A stretch of DNA of 64,000 nucleotides from Limnanthes douglasii subsp. nivea (GCA_036936605.1 JAUPFV010000001.1:122768771-122832770), one strand, 5' to 3'. Shown: positions 32,985 to 43,499, counted from the stretch's first letter. Numbers and translations: made by a program. Notes: generated by a model from the letters alone, not told the origin.

Positions 32985-35327
32985 ATGAATCCGGATAATC
33001 CAGAGCTTCCACCAGCTTTGCTCGAAGTGGTGGAAGAGAACGATGAATATACTGTCCAAGAGCGTGACAGGTTGAGGGTCGAAATAGAAGCTCTGAGGGC
33101 TGAGAAGGCCAAGATGGGCATGAAGGAGAAGTCCAAAGCATCGGTTGCTCATCGCTCTGACAACCCTCGAGAGCATGAGGCTTCGAAGACTCATGTGAGC
33201 ACTAAAAAGACACATGCTAGTTCTAAAAAGTCTCACCGGTCCAAGCCTGTGGAGAGTTCTGACTCAAGTTCAGAATCTTCGGACAGCTCTTCGGACAGTG
33301 AGGGGAATGAAAAGTCCTTGTCCTCCAGCAGTGACGAAGGGCGAACCAGGAAAAAACAAAAGCAAGTTAAAAAGTATTCCAGAAAAAGAGACCACCATGG
33401 AAGAATGAAAAGACACATTGGGAAAGGATCATCTCACAGCCGGAGGCATATAGACCGGTTGCTGATGGATCCATTTGCTTTCCATGATGAGCCAGGTATC
33501 TTTGCAACACCTAATGAGGATACCGTGTTCAGTCGTGGAAGGAATTGGAGGCAGTCTCCACTGTCTTCTAAAATCCTATCCGGGAACCTCCCCAAGAGGT
33601 TTGACAGCACAAAGATGGAGAAGTACGACGGCAGTACTGATCCGGACAATCATCTGGAGCAATTCAAGAACTTCATGATGAACTTTGATGATGATGATAA
33701 ACTACTCTGCAGGGCATTCTCCCAATCCTTTACGGGGAGTGCTCTGAAGTGGTACAACAGCCTTCCTCAGGGTTGTATCAGAGACTTTGACACCTTCTGG
33801 GTGGCCTTTCGAAGGCAGTTTGTGGGAAGTAAGGAGCTCAAGGGCAATGGAGATACCATAATCCATTGTGCCCAAGAGCCAAATGAATCATTGAAAGAAT
33901 ACATAAGTCGTTTTGTGAATACAAAGAACGGGCTGGCTGATTGTTTTGAACAAGTGGCAATAGCATCCCTGAGACAGGGTTTGAACCCGGGCAACCTGGC
34001 CGATTCAGTAACAAGGAAGAAAGCCATGACCTGGGGTGGATTGCTAAATCAAGTCGGCAAGCAAATAAATGTTGATGAAACAAAAAAGACCAGGGTGCAC
34101 AGGCAGGTGAGATCCACCCCGGTAACACCAACTCCCAATCCAAACCAGTCCGGCAACAAAGCTAGAGAAACCGGACAGGGGCATGGAAGAGGAAAAGCTC
34201 AGTCTCAACCAGCTGCTCCTGCACAAAGTCAACAGTCTAGAAACAAAAGGGGGCCGTGGGTCCAACCGGAGTGGTTTGCAGAGCTCAAAGAGAGTGTGGC
34301 AACCATTTTCGAGAAAACTAAAGATGAAGTACACTACAGGAGACCGGCAACCTTGCAGTCTCCCAGAGAACATCGAAACAGTTCTTTTTGTCAATATCAC
34401 AATGATATTGGCCATACTACTGATGATTGTATAGCCTTGAAGCAAGAGGTTCAGAACCTGATTGAAAGAGGGAAGTTGGGTGCGTATGTCAAAAGAAGAG
34501 GAGGCAACAGGCCTGATAACACTCACTGGGCTGGTCCGGTTAATGCTGCCCCAGAAGGGGCCATGGTAATTGTTGAAAGGTTTGATGTGGAATCAGAATA
34601 CTTGGATCCTGATCCAACAAGGAACAGAGTGGGTGCAATAGAGGAACGTTCCAGGTCGGTCTCCGGGCTCATTAAATTCTTTGAGTCCTTGACAATTTTC
34701 GGAGGGGACACCGTAACGGCTCCTACCACTTCATCAAGAAAAAGGCATGTTCATAATTTGGCAACCCAACTAGAAGGGGGCATGACCTCTTATCAATCGT
34801 CAAATCTATTTCCATTCATTGTCTTTGATGGGGATGATTTGAGAGACATTGCTGGTCCTCATGAAGATGCTGTTGTCATAGGAGCATCGATAGGGGGCAA
34901 TGAGATAAGGCGAATCCTGGTAGATACTGGGAGCTCTGCCAATATCCTTTTCCTAGATACTTACAAGAAAATGAAAAATCCAGCTGTGATTCAAAAGTCA
35001 GACCGATCGATTGTAGGTTTCACGGGCAGTTCAGCTGATGTAATTGGTGAGTTCGAAGAAGAAGTATTGTTGGGCAGAGGCCCTTTCAAGAAAACAGTCA
35101 GAATACTTTTCATTGTGGTGGACTGTCCCACTTGTTACAATGCTATTCTAGGGAGATCTTGGCTCTCTAGGATGCATGCAGTGGCTTCAACAGTTCATCA
35201 GTGTCTAAAATATGCTGTTCAGGGGCAGGTTGGGGTTGTCCGGAGCAGTCAAAAAGTTGCAAGAGAATGCTATGCCACTGCCTTGGCTCCACGAACGCTG
35301 GGGGCAGTCCGTATGAATGACCAATAG
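32985..35327 (+). CDS. Tat element gag-protease
   Basis: 780 codons from the ATG at 32985 to TAG at 35325-35327. An N-terminal coiled coil comes first, then a Ser/Lys-rich region with an SSSESSDSSSD tract. The retrotransposon gag domain spans residues about 195-350 (KYDGSTDPDNHLEQFKNFMM, then GSALKWYNSLP, later EYISRFVN). A zinc-finger-like FCQYHNDIGHTTDDCIALK follows at about residue 465. The aspartic protease carries ILVDTGSSANILF near residue 640 and AILGRSWL near 720. Gag builds the particle; the protease matures the polyprotein. The frame is intact. Its stop codon is followed in the same frame by pol. Confidence 0.93.
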   Translation: MNPDNPELPPALLEVVEENDEYTVQERDRLRVEIEALRAEKAKMGMKEKSKASVAHRSDNPREHEASKTHVSTKKTHASSKKSHRSKPVESSDSSSESSDSSSDSEGNEKSLSSSSDEGRTRKKQKQVKKYSRKRDHHGRMKRHIGKGSSHSRRHIDRLLMDPFAFHDEPGIFATPNEDTVFSRGRNWRQSPLSSKILSGNLPKRFDSTKMEKYDGSTDPDNHLEQFKNFMMNFDDDDKLLCRAFSQSFTGSALKWYNSLPQGCIRDFDTFWVAFRRQFVGSKELKGNGDTIIHCAQEPNESLKEYISRFVNTKNGLADCFEQVAIASLRQGLNPGNLADSVTRKKAMTWGGLLNQVGKQINVDETKKTRVHRQVRSTPVTPTPNPNQSGNKARETGQGHGRGKAQSQPAAPAQSQQSRNKRGPWVQPEWFAELKESVATIFEKTKDEVHYRRPATLQSPREHRNSSFCQYHNDIGHTTDDCIALKQEVQNLIERGKLGAYVKRRGGNRPDNTHWAGPVNAAPEGAMVIVERFDVESEYLDPDPTRNRVGAIEERSRSVSGLIKFFESLTIFGGDTVTAPTTSSRKRHVHNLATQLEGGMTSYQSSNLFPFIVFDGDDLRDIAGPHEDAVVIGASIGGNEIRRILVDTGSSANILFLDTYKKMKNPAVIQKSDRSIVGFTGSSADVIGEFEEEVLLGRGPFKKTVRILFIVVDCPTCYNAILGRSWLSRMHAVASTVHQCLKYAVQGQVGVVRSSQKVARECYATALAPRTLGAVRMNDQ

Positions 35328-35333
35328 CAGTTT
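35322..35333 (+). promoter_or_regulatory. Candidate stop-codon readthrough site between gag and pol
   Basis: The context is CAA TAG CAG TTT. The best-known leaky plant context is CAA-UAG-CAR-YYA, as in tobamoviruses. This site matches it at all but the last base. Gag and pol are in one frame on either side. Confidence 0.55.
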
Positions 35334-38300
35334 GAGGGCCTTTCTGGGGGTGAGGGTGAAATTGATGACCCCAGGGAGACCCCCGGAGTGTTGATCCCAG
35401 TTGAGGAGGTTGAGACACATTGCTTAGGAGAAGGGAAATCTGTCAAGATAGGGTCCAAAATGCCACAAGTATTGAAAGAAGAAATGTTAAAATTCTTAAA
35501 AGACCATCAGCATGTTTTTGCCTGGTGCAATGCTGATGTTACTGGAGTGCCGTCAGAAGTGATTTCTCATCACTTATCTGTCCGGAGAGACGTAGCACCA
35601 GTGGTGCAAAAAAGGAGAGCTTTCTCAAAAGAAAAGGCTGATGTCATTGTACAAGAGGTTGACAGACTCACAAAGATGGGGCACATTAAAGAAGCTCAGT
35701 ATCCTTTGTGGACTGCCAATCCAGTCTTGGTAAAAAAGAAAAACGGTAAATGGCGAATGTGCATAGACTTCACGGATCTCAATCGAGCTTGCCCAAAAGA
35801 CTTGTATCCGGTCCCCCGGATAGATCAGCTGGTAGATTCTACTTCTGGGAACAAGCTACTCTCCTTCATGGATGCTTTCTCCGGATATAATCAGATCCAG
35901 GTGGATCCAAGAGATCAAGAGCATACCACTTTTGTTACTGATAGAGGATTACACTGCTACAAGGTGATGCCTTTTGGTTTGAAGAATGCTGGGGCTACTT
36001 ATCAAAGGTTAGTCAATAAAACCTTTGCTGATCAAATTGGAAGAAATATAGAGGTTTACATTGACGATATGATGGTGAAAAGTGTGGATGAGCAGCTACA
36101 CTTGTCCGACCTCCAGGAGACTTTTACCAACCTGGCCAAGGTGAATTTAAAGCTAAATCCTGAAAAATGTGTGTTTGGAGTGCAGTCCGGGAAGTTCTTA
36201 GGGTACATTATAAGTGAGCATGGAATCCAGCCCGACCCGGACCAGCTCAATGCTTTGTTTCAAATGGAGCCTCCTCGAAATGTTAAAGAAGTGCAGCGGT
36301 TAACGGGGAGGTTAGCAGCTTTGAACAGGTTTATCTCTAGGTCTTCGGACAGATGTGCTCCTTTCTTTCAAACTCTGAAAGGTGCAAAGGGGTTTGAGTG
36401 GACACCACAGTGTGATGAGGCGTTCAATGAAATTAAGAAGCATCTGTCCTCTCCGAAGACCTTATTCAAACCAATCAATGGGGAGACTCTATTTGTGTAC
36501 CTGGCTGTTTCAAGTTGTGCCATCAGTGCTGTGTTGGTTAGAGAGGTTGATGGGTATCCTCACCCCGTATACTACATCAGCAAAAGCCTGATTGATGCTG
36601 AACGGCGCTACTTAAAACTTGAAAAATTAGCGTTAGCCTTGGTGATAGCTGCAAGAAAGATGAGGCCTTATTTTCAGGCTCATCCTATCGTAGTCCGGAC
36701 ATCTTTCCCTTTAAAAAATGTCCTTCAGAAAGCGGATATTTCGAGCAGAATGACAAAGTGGTCAGTAGAGTTGGGGGACTTCGACATAGACTTTGCTCCT
36801 CGAACAGCAGTAAAAGCTCAGGCTGTGGCTGATTTTCTGGTCGAATTCCATTCTGATAGGGACTCAGAACAACTTGCTGATTCAAAAGACAAAAAAGTAT
36901 GGATTGTCCGAACAGATGGGGGATCCAGTGCCATAGGATCTGGGGCAGGAATATGTCTAACCTCTCCTTATGGGGACAACATGTTTCAAGCTATTTGTTT
37001 TGCTTTTAGGGCGTCCAATAACGAGTCCGAATACGAAGCAGCTATAGCTGGATTAAAATTGGCTTATATTTGTGGAGCAAAAAGGGTCAAGCTACTAAGC
37101 GACTCCCAATTGCTTGTCCACCATGCTTTGGGCCTATCAGAGGCTAGAAAAGAGCAGTTAATCAAGTATTTGCTTCTTTTGAAAAATGAGGCGATGAAGT
37201 TTAAAGCTGTTGTCTATGAGCATATTCCCCGGGCAGAGAATGAATTGGCAGACTCATTGGCAACAATATCATATACGGAGTCCTATCCGTGGATCCATGT
37301 GCTTGAAAGTCCTTCTATTCAACTTGATGAAGGGGAGAAAGAGGAAGTTTTTGAAATACAAGCAAATAAACCTCAAGATTGGAGGTCTCCACTTATACAA
37401 TATCTGTCTGATGGTATTGTGCCTTTGGAAAAATCACAAGCCAGAACATTAAAGCACAAGGCTCGTGGTTTCATCATGATTAGAGAGATCTTGTACAAGA
37501 AATCCTATAGTAAACCTCTCCTACGCTGTTTAGGAGATAATGAGTCACAAATGGTTCTCTCCGAATTGCATGATGGTGAGGGATCAGCCCATTGTGGATT
37601 TAGAGCATTAACAAGAAGAGTGCTTCTCTCCGGATATTATTGGCCTTCAATAATGAAAGATGCCAAGGAACTGGTAAGAAGGTGTGACCCATGCCAGAGG
37701 TACAGCAATGAAATTCATGTACCAGCCATTCCTATGGAATCAATTTCTGAGCCTATCCCTTTTGCTCGATGGGGATTAGACTTAGTTGGGCCTCTCCCTA
37801 TGGCGTCCGGAGGACGCAAAACCATAATCGTGGCCATTGATTACTTTTCGAAGTGGATAGAAGCAGCCCCCTTGGCAGGAACAACATCAAAGGCTGTTAT
37901 AAAATTCATTTTATCCAACATATGTTGCAGATTTGGTGTCCCTCAGAAAATAACAACAGATAATGGGCCACAGTTTGACAATCGAGAAATAGAGAGCTTC
38001 TGTGCCTCAAGGGGTATTCAGCACTGCTTTTCTTCCCCATTCCACCCACAAGCCAATGGGCAAGTTGAGGTGGCTAATAGAACAATACTGTCCGGCTTAA
38101 AGAAAAATCTGGAAGGGGCTGCTGGGAAGTGGCCTAGTTATTTACAAGAAGTCTTGTGGGCATACCGGACAACGCCTGGGGCTGCCACACAAGAATCACC
38201 TTTTGCCTTGGTCTATGGGATGGATGCAGTAGCTCCCATAGAGAAGACACTCCCCTCTTTTCGTGTTCATAACTTCTCCGGACAGGCTAATGAAATAGCA

Positions 38301-38615
38301 ATCAGAAATCAGCTTGATTTAATTGAAGAAAGGCGAATAAAAGCTCATCTTAGAATGGCACACTATCAGGGCTTGATGAGAAGCAGGTTTGCTTCCAAGG
38401 TTAAAAGAAGGGACTTTCAACCAGGAGATAAAGTATTGAGGAAAGTTTTCCTGCACACCAAGGAAAAGCTCTTCGGAAAGTTGGCCCCAACCTGGGAGGG
38501 TCCGTATACTGTGGTTGAAAGAATCAAGCCTGGCACATATTGGCTGGAAGACAAAGATGGTAGGGTTTTAACTCACCCTTGGAATATTGAACACCTTCGA
38601 ATATATTTGGAATAA
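35328..38615 (+). CDS. Tat element pol: RT, RNase H, second RNase H, integrase
   Basis: The frame is the same as gag and is open from the base after TAG 35325-35327 to TAA at 38613-38615. No ATG lies near its start (the first codons are CAG TTT GAG), which argues for synthesis as a gag-pol fusion. RT shows WRMCIDFTDLNRACPKD, MPFGLKNAGATYQRL and the YIDDM box. A first RNase H follows (ISKSLIDAERRYLKLEKLAL). A second, archaeal-like RNase H shows VRTDGGSSAIGSGAGI, NNESEYEAAIAGL and LLSDSQLLVHH. Integrase has the HHCC finger (HCGFRALTRRV, then CDPCQRY) and a DDE core (WGLDLVGPLP, then TTDNGPQFDN, then HPQANGQVE). No damage was seen. The RT makes cDNA and integrase inserts it. Confidence 0.95.
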   Translation, partial: QFEGLSGGEGEIDDPRETPGVLIPVEEVETHCLGEGKSVKIGSKMPQVLKEEMLKFLKDHQHVFAWCNADVTGVPSEVISHHLSVRRDVAPVVQKRRAFSKEKADVIVQEVDRLTKMGHIKEAQYPLWTANPVLVKKKNGKWRMCIDFTDLNRACPKDLYPVPRIDQLVDSTSGNKLLSFMDAFSGYNQIQVDPRDQEHTTFVTDRGLHCYKVMPFGLKNAGATYQRLVNKTFADQIGRNIEVYIDDMMVKSVDEQLHLSDLQETFTNLAKVNLKLNPEKCVFGVQSGKFLGYIISEHGIQPDPDQLNALFQMEPPRNVKEVQRLTGRLAALNRFISRSSDRCAPFFQTLKGAKGFEWTPQCDEAFNEIKKHLSSPKTLFKPINGETLFVYLAVSSCAISAVLVREVDGYPHPVYYISKSLIDAERRYLKLEKLALALVIAARKMRPYFQAHPIVVRTSFPLKNVLQKADISSRMTKWSVELGDFDIDFAPRTAVKAQAVADFLVEFHSDRDSEQLADSKDKKVWIVRTDGGSSAIGSGAGICLTSPYGDNMFQAICFAFRASNNESEYEAAIAGLKLAYICGAKRVKLLSDSQLLVHHALGLSEARKEQLIKYLLLLKNEAMKFKAVVYEHIPRAENELADSLATISYTESYPWIHVLESPSIQLDEGEKEEVFEIQANKPQDWRSPLIQYLSDGIVPLEKSQARTLKHKARGFIMIREILYKKSYSKPLLRCLGDNESQMVLSELHDGEGSAHCGFRALTRRVLLSGYYWPSIMKDAKELVRRCDPCQRYSNEIHVPAIPMESISEPIPFARWGLDLVGPLPMASGGRKTIIVAIDYFSKWIEAAPLAGTTSKAVIKFILSNICCRFGVPQKITTDNGPQFDNREIESFCASRGIQHCFSSPFHPQANGQVEVANRTILSGLKKNLEGAAGKWPSYLQEVLWAYRTTPGAATQESPFALVYGMDAVAPIEKTLPSFRVHNFSGQANEIAIRNQLDLIEERRIKAHLRMAHYQGLMRSRFASKVKRRDFQPGDKVLRKVFLHTKEKLFGKLAPTWEGPYTVVERIKPGTYWLEDKDGRVLTHPWNIEHLRIYLE

Positions 38616-38910
38616 AATTTATGTAAATATTTACTTGTTTAAACATCCATGTAAATATTTGGGGGCATACCACTATCTCTCTCTGGCGCCACGGAGAGCT
38701 TTAAATGAAACTTGGAGCTTTTTTGAATAAATTTTCTAAGTTTTTACAAAATTCTGTTGATTGCCATACTACCCGGACTGAAAGATCTAAGGGCTATTTA
38801 AATTCTAGCCGGAAAAATTAAACACTCTCACAATGAGAAGTACTTAAACAAACTTTAGAATAAGAGAAAGGTTGTGCAAGATAAAACATTCATTCAATAA
38901 ACTTAAAGTT

Positions 38911-39019
38911 GCCTTGGCCTTCCAAGGACTTTGTGAACAAGTTTAAACACAATACAAAAATCTGTCCGGTCAAAACGGACAGCATCACAAAAAAGGAGCC
39001 TTGGCCTTCCAAGGACTTT
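38911..39019. repeat. 22-bp direct repeat in the Tat 3' region
   Basis: GCCTTGGCCTTCCAAGGACT plus TT occurs at 38911-38932 and again at 38998-39019. Each copy contains the short palindrome CCTTGG...CCAAGG. It lies just downstream of the stop codon of the antisense gene. Confidence 0.8.
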
Positions 39020-39054
39020 GGTTCAAACAAACATTAAACAAAACAAATTACCAT

Positions 39055-42013
39055 TTAAGGTGGAGCCTTTGAAGATGGCTCACCCTCATCAGTTCCCTTG
39101 GTCTTAACATCGCTTTTGTCTTCAATAACCTTCTTTCCTTTGGGGTCAGCCTCTTCTTCTCCCGGACTCTCTCCGGTTTCCTCCTCATCACCAGATGAGG
39201 ATATATCAGTATACCCTTCATCAACCATGGTCCAATATGGGAGATCGTCGTCATCCACATAACGCCATAAGTCCCCAAGTCTTCTCTTCGGGAACTTCTC
39301 ATGAAATAAGAGGACCATGTCAGACTTTACCTTTTCGATCAGTAGTTCTTCACTCCGTAGCATCTCCTTGGCATAAGCATTGACTTTGGCCTTGATCATG
39401 GCCTCTTGATCCTTCACCAGGGCAGCTTTCTCACCAATAGCCTGAGTCACTGCATTCTCCAAAGTAAGTTTGTCAGTAGTCAGATTGGTGACAATCTTTT
39501 CTTTTGCTGCAGTCTCATCTTTTGAGGTTTTCAAGTCTTTCTCCAACTCGGACAGCTTAGCCTGGAGATCTTCTAGGGTTTTCTCCAAAGAGGCAACTTT
39601 TGTGTTGCTCTCATCTTTACTCCTCTTCAGCTGCTCGTTCGACTCCTTAAGCAAGTCAACCTGGGTAGTGGCACCCCGGAGGTTATCGGACAGTTTTTCC
39701 TTCTCGGACTTAAGCTCCTTAATGGTTTCTGCCTGACTCCGGACTTGCCTTTCCAAGGTAAGCACAGGTTGCACGTTGCTAAGGAGAGAGTGAGCTATGA
39801 TATCCCTTTCGCTGGAGACCAAGAAAGTTTTGCCATTAAAATTTACCGTGTTGGAATTACTTGGAGGAACATATGGCCCTGCAAACTCGTCCCTAGACAA
39901 ACCAAGGAAGTAGTCACCTAGAGGACCCAGTCCGGTGACATCCACTTCATCCATGTTGATCTCTCCCCGTTCAATGTCATCAGTGTGAAGCTCCCCTGGA
40001 ATCCCTTCGTTAAGGTTTTCTGGGATCTCTTCGGCTAATGTAGGATCAACTGGAAAAGTGGGCTCCGGGTCCCGGAGAGCAAATTCTTCTTCTTGAGAAG
40101 TTTTCTTCTTTTTTACTTCTCTCTCAACACCCTCACTTACTTGTTTACGGGTTCGTTTGGAGACCCTCGTAGGTTTTGAGGGAGTCTCTCCGTGCTCTTT
40201 ACTTTCCACTTCTACCACCTGTAGAAGGCTTGCATCAACTTGAACTGGAATTGGCGCCTCTGTGTCAGTCAGGGCCTTTTTCTCTGAATCTCCTGCTGTT
40301 TTCTTCCCTTTCTTCTTCTGGCCCTTCATCTTACTTGGGGCTTTGGCCCGAAGAGGGAGGAAAAGGGTCCCATCTAGCTCGTGAGACCTTCTTAGCACTA
40401 TGTCATCATCAGGAGGGGTGGAGAACTCCTCCCATGTTAAATCCCTCCGACCTGTGGTGTTCCACAGGTGAGATCTGGCTAAGTTTCCCGGAGTGAAAGC
40501 CTTGTGGAACCGGTTCTCCCAGTTCTCTGCGGCCCATGTGTTTATTTTGCCACAGGTAACCTGTCCGGCTTTCGGATAGTCTCCGAACTCTTTTGGCAGT
40601 TCTGGCAAAACAAAAGAGCAACTAGTTAGTGAAAGCTTAAAGAGAAGAAATTCGAACAGAAACTTAAGGAAAGAACTTACGATCGCTCCTCCATCTACTC
40701 CGAAGAAGGCTAGGATTCTCCCCAACCTTGATCTTCTTCCCGTTCTCCCATGAGCCACTTATAAACAAGAACTGGCTCCTCCACTTATTCTCCGATTCTA
40801 GGAGATCATCAACTGCTTTCAGATTGTTCCCCATATTGAAGTGATAAAAGGGGAACTGGTGGTGTTTGCACAGACTGGCAACAGCAGCGAACTCTTCCAT
40901 TGGAAGAGGAATTCCGGACAGCCTGGATGCCATAATACATGACATCAGGGTGTACCATCCGTTGGGGCTCAGCTGCGATGGGCATAGCTTCACTAAGTGG
41001 AAATAGCGCACTATCTCCGGATCCAATGGGAACCTGAGTCCCCAATTGAACAGCTCTGTAAAAAATACAATCTCATTCCTCTTACAATCCATAGGGGTCT
41101 CTGGATCGATGGGAATTCGAATCTTTACGTTTTCAGGGATCCCCCACTTAGTGCGAAGCCGTCCCAAGTCTCTAGTGTGAATAAATGCATACTTGGTTTT
41201 TAACAAAGATAAGAGATACTTAAACTCTACCTTGTGAAAGCAGGGCCCAACTTTCCCATCAAGGCACTCCGGCAGATCCGGACGGCTCAAGAACGAGTCC
41301 TCTTTGCCTTTCTTGGCAACGACTATGGCAGTATCAGCTTGTCCGGACGACTCGGACTCAAACCTAGCCTCCTCAATGGAGTCTTCCATCCTCTCCTCCA
41401 TAACTGTTGGGGGAGCTTCTGCGGAAACAGCCCGGGGAGGGATGAAGCTTGGTACAGCTGAGCCTCCGGACTGGCGACTCGTTGTATGTTTTTGAATTTT
41501 CACCTCAGCTTGAGTCTCTGAGGTCAAAGTTTCCTTTGGAGGTAATGGACTGCTGGCCTCCGGACCGACCGGCCTCTCCCGGAGGGTCCTAACAGTTGTT
41601 CCGGACCCAGACTCACTGGTGTTTTTCGAGGAGAGTCCCTTAACCAGTCGACTTGGTCTTTTCATGATCAGTTTCTCTGGGGAATGATCAGAGTCGGACC
41701 CCATAGCTATAAAGGTAGTTTTCTTCCTAACACTTGTAACAACAACCTCCGGTTCGACGGTGGGAATTGACTCTTGGACTGATGAGCCAGAAACTATGGG
41801 GGAGAGTGTTGAGTGGAAGAGTTTTCTGGGTTTTGTACCTTTTGAAGAAGACGAACCCCTATCAGATTCTTCGATTGAAGTGGCTGGTCTCTCAACTGGC
41901 GATGCTGGTAGTCCTGCTGCTATCCGTTTCTCTTTTTCAACCCTTTGAGCTCTCTCTAATTCTGAAAGATTGAGCCAGCCACCCTTGATTAAAGCTGTTC
42001 TTGCTGTGAACAT
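39055..42013 (-). CDS. Antisense two-exon gene of the Tat element (gypsy Transposase_28-like plus coiled coil)
   Basis: Exon 1 runs 42013-40681 and exon 2 runs 40601-39055, with a 79-bp intron (GTAAGT donor, TTTTGCCAG acceptor). The join preserves phase (C|AA) and gives a 959-residue protein. Residues about 265-445 hold EFKYLLSLLKTKYAFIHT, ELFNWGLRFPLDPEIVRYFH and QLSPNGWYTLMSCI, the block called putative gypsy-type transposon or Transposase_28 in plants. A conserved WENRFHKAF segment follows the splice. The second half is an acidic linker and a long coiled coil (KELKSEKEKLSDNLRGATTQ and onward), ending in an acidic tail. Comparable antisense ORFs are known in Tat elements but their function is not established. 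The ORF is intact, with its own TATA box upstream. Confidence 0.8.
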
Positions 42014-42100
42014 AAAACGATTAAGGAAATCTCAAGGTTTTAGAAAGATGAAGTTTTGAGTAAAATGGCAAAGTGAAAATGATACTGTGAAAGATGAATA

Positions 42101-42110
42101 GTATTTATAG
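42101..42110 (-). promoter_or_regulatory. TATA box of the antisense gene
   Basis: On the minus strand the sequence reads CTATAAATAC, about 90 bp upstream of the antisense ATG (42013), between that gene and the 3' LTR. This is the right distance for an independent promoter. Confidence 0.6.
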
Positions 42111-42425
42111 TAAAGGTAAAAAAGGGGGTTTGATTCCTAGGAGAATCCGAAAAGTTGAGCAATGATTAAAAGACGGCGCTGACGTCATCAGAACCATTTA
42201 AAGAAGTTACCTATTCAATAAAGTGGTGTAATTTTCGAGGTAGAAAAACGGCTGAAGTGGCCAACCGGAGGGTGACACGTGTCCCACTACTCCTGACAAA
42301 GAACCGTTTGGAATTCGTAACGGTTGGCCTGTCCGGGCCTGTCTCAACTCTCTTCGAATCAGAGGACCACTTCCGAAATCGAACTGTTTTTCAGTTCTTT
42401 AACAAGGACACTTGTTCAAATACCT

Positions 42426-42435
42426 AAAAAAGGGG
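42426..42435 (+). other. Tat element polypurine tract
   Basis: AAAAAAGGGG lies four bases before the 3' LTR and is the probable plus-strand primer. Confidence 0.7.
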
Positions 42436-42439
42436 CTCC

Positions 42440-42911
42440 TGATGAGTCCGAATTCGAAGAGCTCCCCGGAAGGGTAGTCCAAAGTAAAACTCCCCGAAAA
42501 TCGGACAGACTCCAAGACTATAATCCGAACAGGACTGTTTGATCCGGACAGGTGATTTTGGACACAGCAAACATAAGACGATTCGAACTATGACTAAAGT
42601 ACTTTTAAACCTAATCACTATCTGACTAAGCTACCTGTGCATTTGCTTAAACTTCATGGGTCTTTAAACATGACCCGGGTCCATGAAACTTGACCCGAAA
42701 GCCCATAAGGGCCCAAATTACACACTATAAATACCCAACCACCAGCATTAACTATGGGTAAGAAAAATTAACTGCTGCCAGGCTGCTCAATTCTCTCACC
42801 ACCCTTAAAACACCTTGAAACACCACCACACCACCGTGAAACACCCTTACGCCGCCTTAAAACTCCACTTAAAATTACCAGCCTACCCTCAGGCTACTTT
42901 TATCCACACCA
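42440..42911 (+). repeat. Tat element 3' LTR
   Basis: 472 bp, same ends as the 5' LTR and no difference found on reading both through. Followed by the TATGT duplicate. Confidence 0.95.
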
Positions 42912-43499
42912 TATGTCATAGTCTAATTCTTGCGTTGTGGCTCCTTTATGAATCTCGGAATACTAGTATTCGACACGTGATTCTGGATCTTGGACGATTC
43001 TTGATAATCTGAGGGCACGATATTTTCCACGCTTTTTTTTCCCTCTGTAAGTGAATCTACAGGTCCACTATATGCAGATAAAGCTTTGCGGCGCGCACTA
43101 AAGACCCGTTGTTTTTTCAGGCAAAACCAATCCCTCTGATGCAGGAGTCTCAGGACCGGTGCCAGATCCGGACCCAGCATCCATGACCCGATCAGAGTTT
43201 GTAGGAAATGGTAGTCTCATTGGTAAAACTCCTGATAAATATCAAATTAATTCAACTATATTCTGTTAACTCAAAATTATCACAAAAGTATCGTACATTA
43301 CTAATCGCAGTCATTATGTAATAATCAAGCAATATTCAAAACTTCTCATAGGAAATTCACTTTAGTACAAATGAAAGCTAGAATATTTCAATAACTGTTC
43401 TTTCACAAAATTTGAATAAAGCTAAACAGATATGAACTTACTGATATATATATAACATTATGCTATTCTATTGCAAGTCAAGTTACAGACTACCATATG

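Larger units (their letters stand above)
32440..42911 (+). mobile_element. Complete Tat-type Ty3/gypsy retrotransposon with antisense gene
   Basis: 10,472 bp long with two 472-bp LTRs that I could not distinguish at any base, flanked by TATGT at 32435-32439 and 42912-42916. It contains a primer-binding site, gag-protease, pol with RT, two RNase H regions and integrase, a long 3' region with an antisense two-exon gene, and a polypurine tract. A second RNase H between the usual RNase H and integrase, and antisense ORFs after pol, are known traits of the Tat lineage (RIRE2, Grande, Retand and Ogre relatives). Identical LTRs and open frames indicate a recent insertion that may still be competent. 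It lies within an exon of the CACTA gene. Confidence 0.95.
29764..43243 (-). pseudogene. CACTA Transposase_24-type (Ptta/En-Spm) gene, interrupted
   Basis: Exons are visible in order on the minus strand. Exon A (about 43243-42917 plus 32439-32331 across the gypsy insertion) ends DISHVIGVIVRTRCPMMAPS and WKEIPEDTKMSMYELLQ, with donor GTAACA. Exon B (31260-31063) reads HSDTANSIDRYFRSRYADWK, then MLHAHYKLW, then HDQWIYLCEHFNSDKFK. Exon C (30831 to about 30637) reads HRSDINKVNCSKRKIYHHSG. Exon D (30129-29764) reads MMETILTDIEASQSDPDVPL, then GRVIPGLGRS, then a coiled coil. This is the block order of plant Transposase_24 proteins (sWk..P...K, HAHYK, W..LC..W.s..F, NK.NR.K..H..G, VxGLG). At least one in-frame stop lies in exon A upstream of the gypsy site, so it is probably dead even without the insertion. 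Confidence 0.8.

Noticed and set aside
32889..33236. Minus-strand open frames across gag and pol (for example 32889-33236, 34044-34526)
   Set aside because: They are shadows of the strongly coding plus strand and have no domain content.
39195..41973. Plus-strand open frames at 39195-41973 as the continuation of gypsy pol
   Set aside because: Integrase ends at 38615. The real coding here is the minus-strand two-exon gene with a domain, a coiled coil and splice sites.
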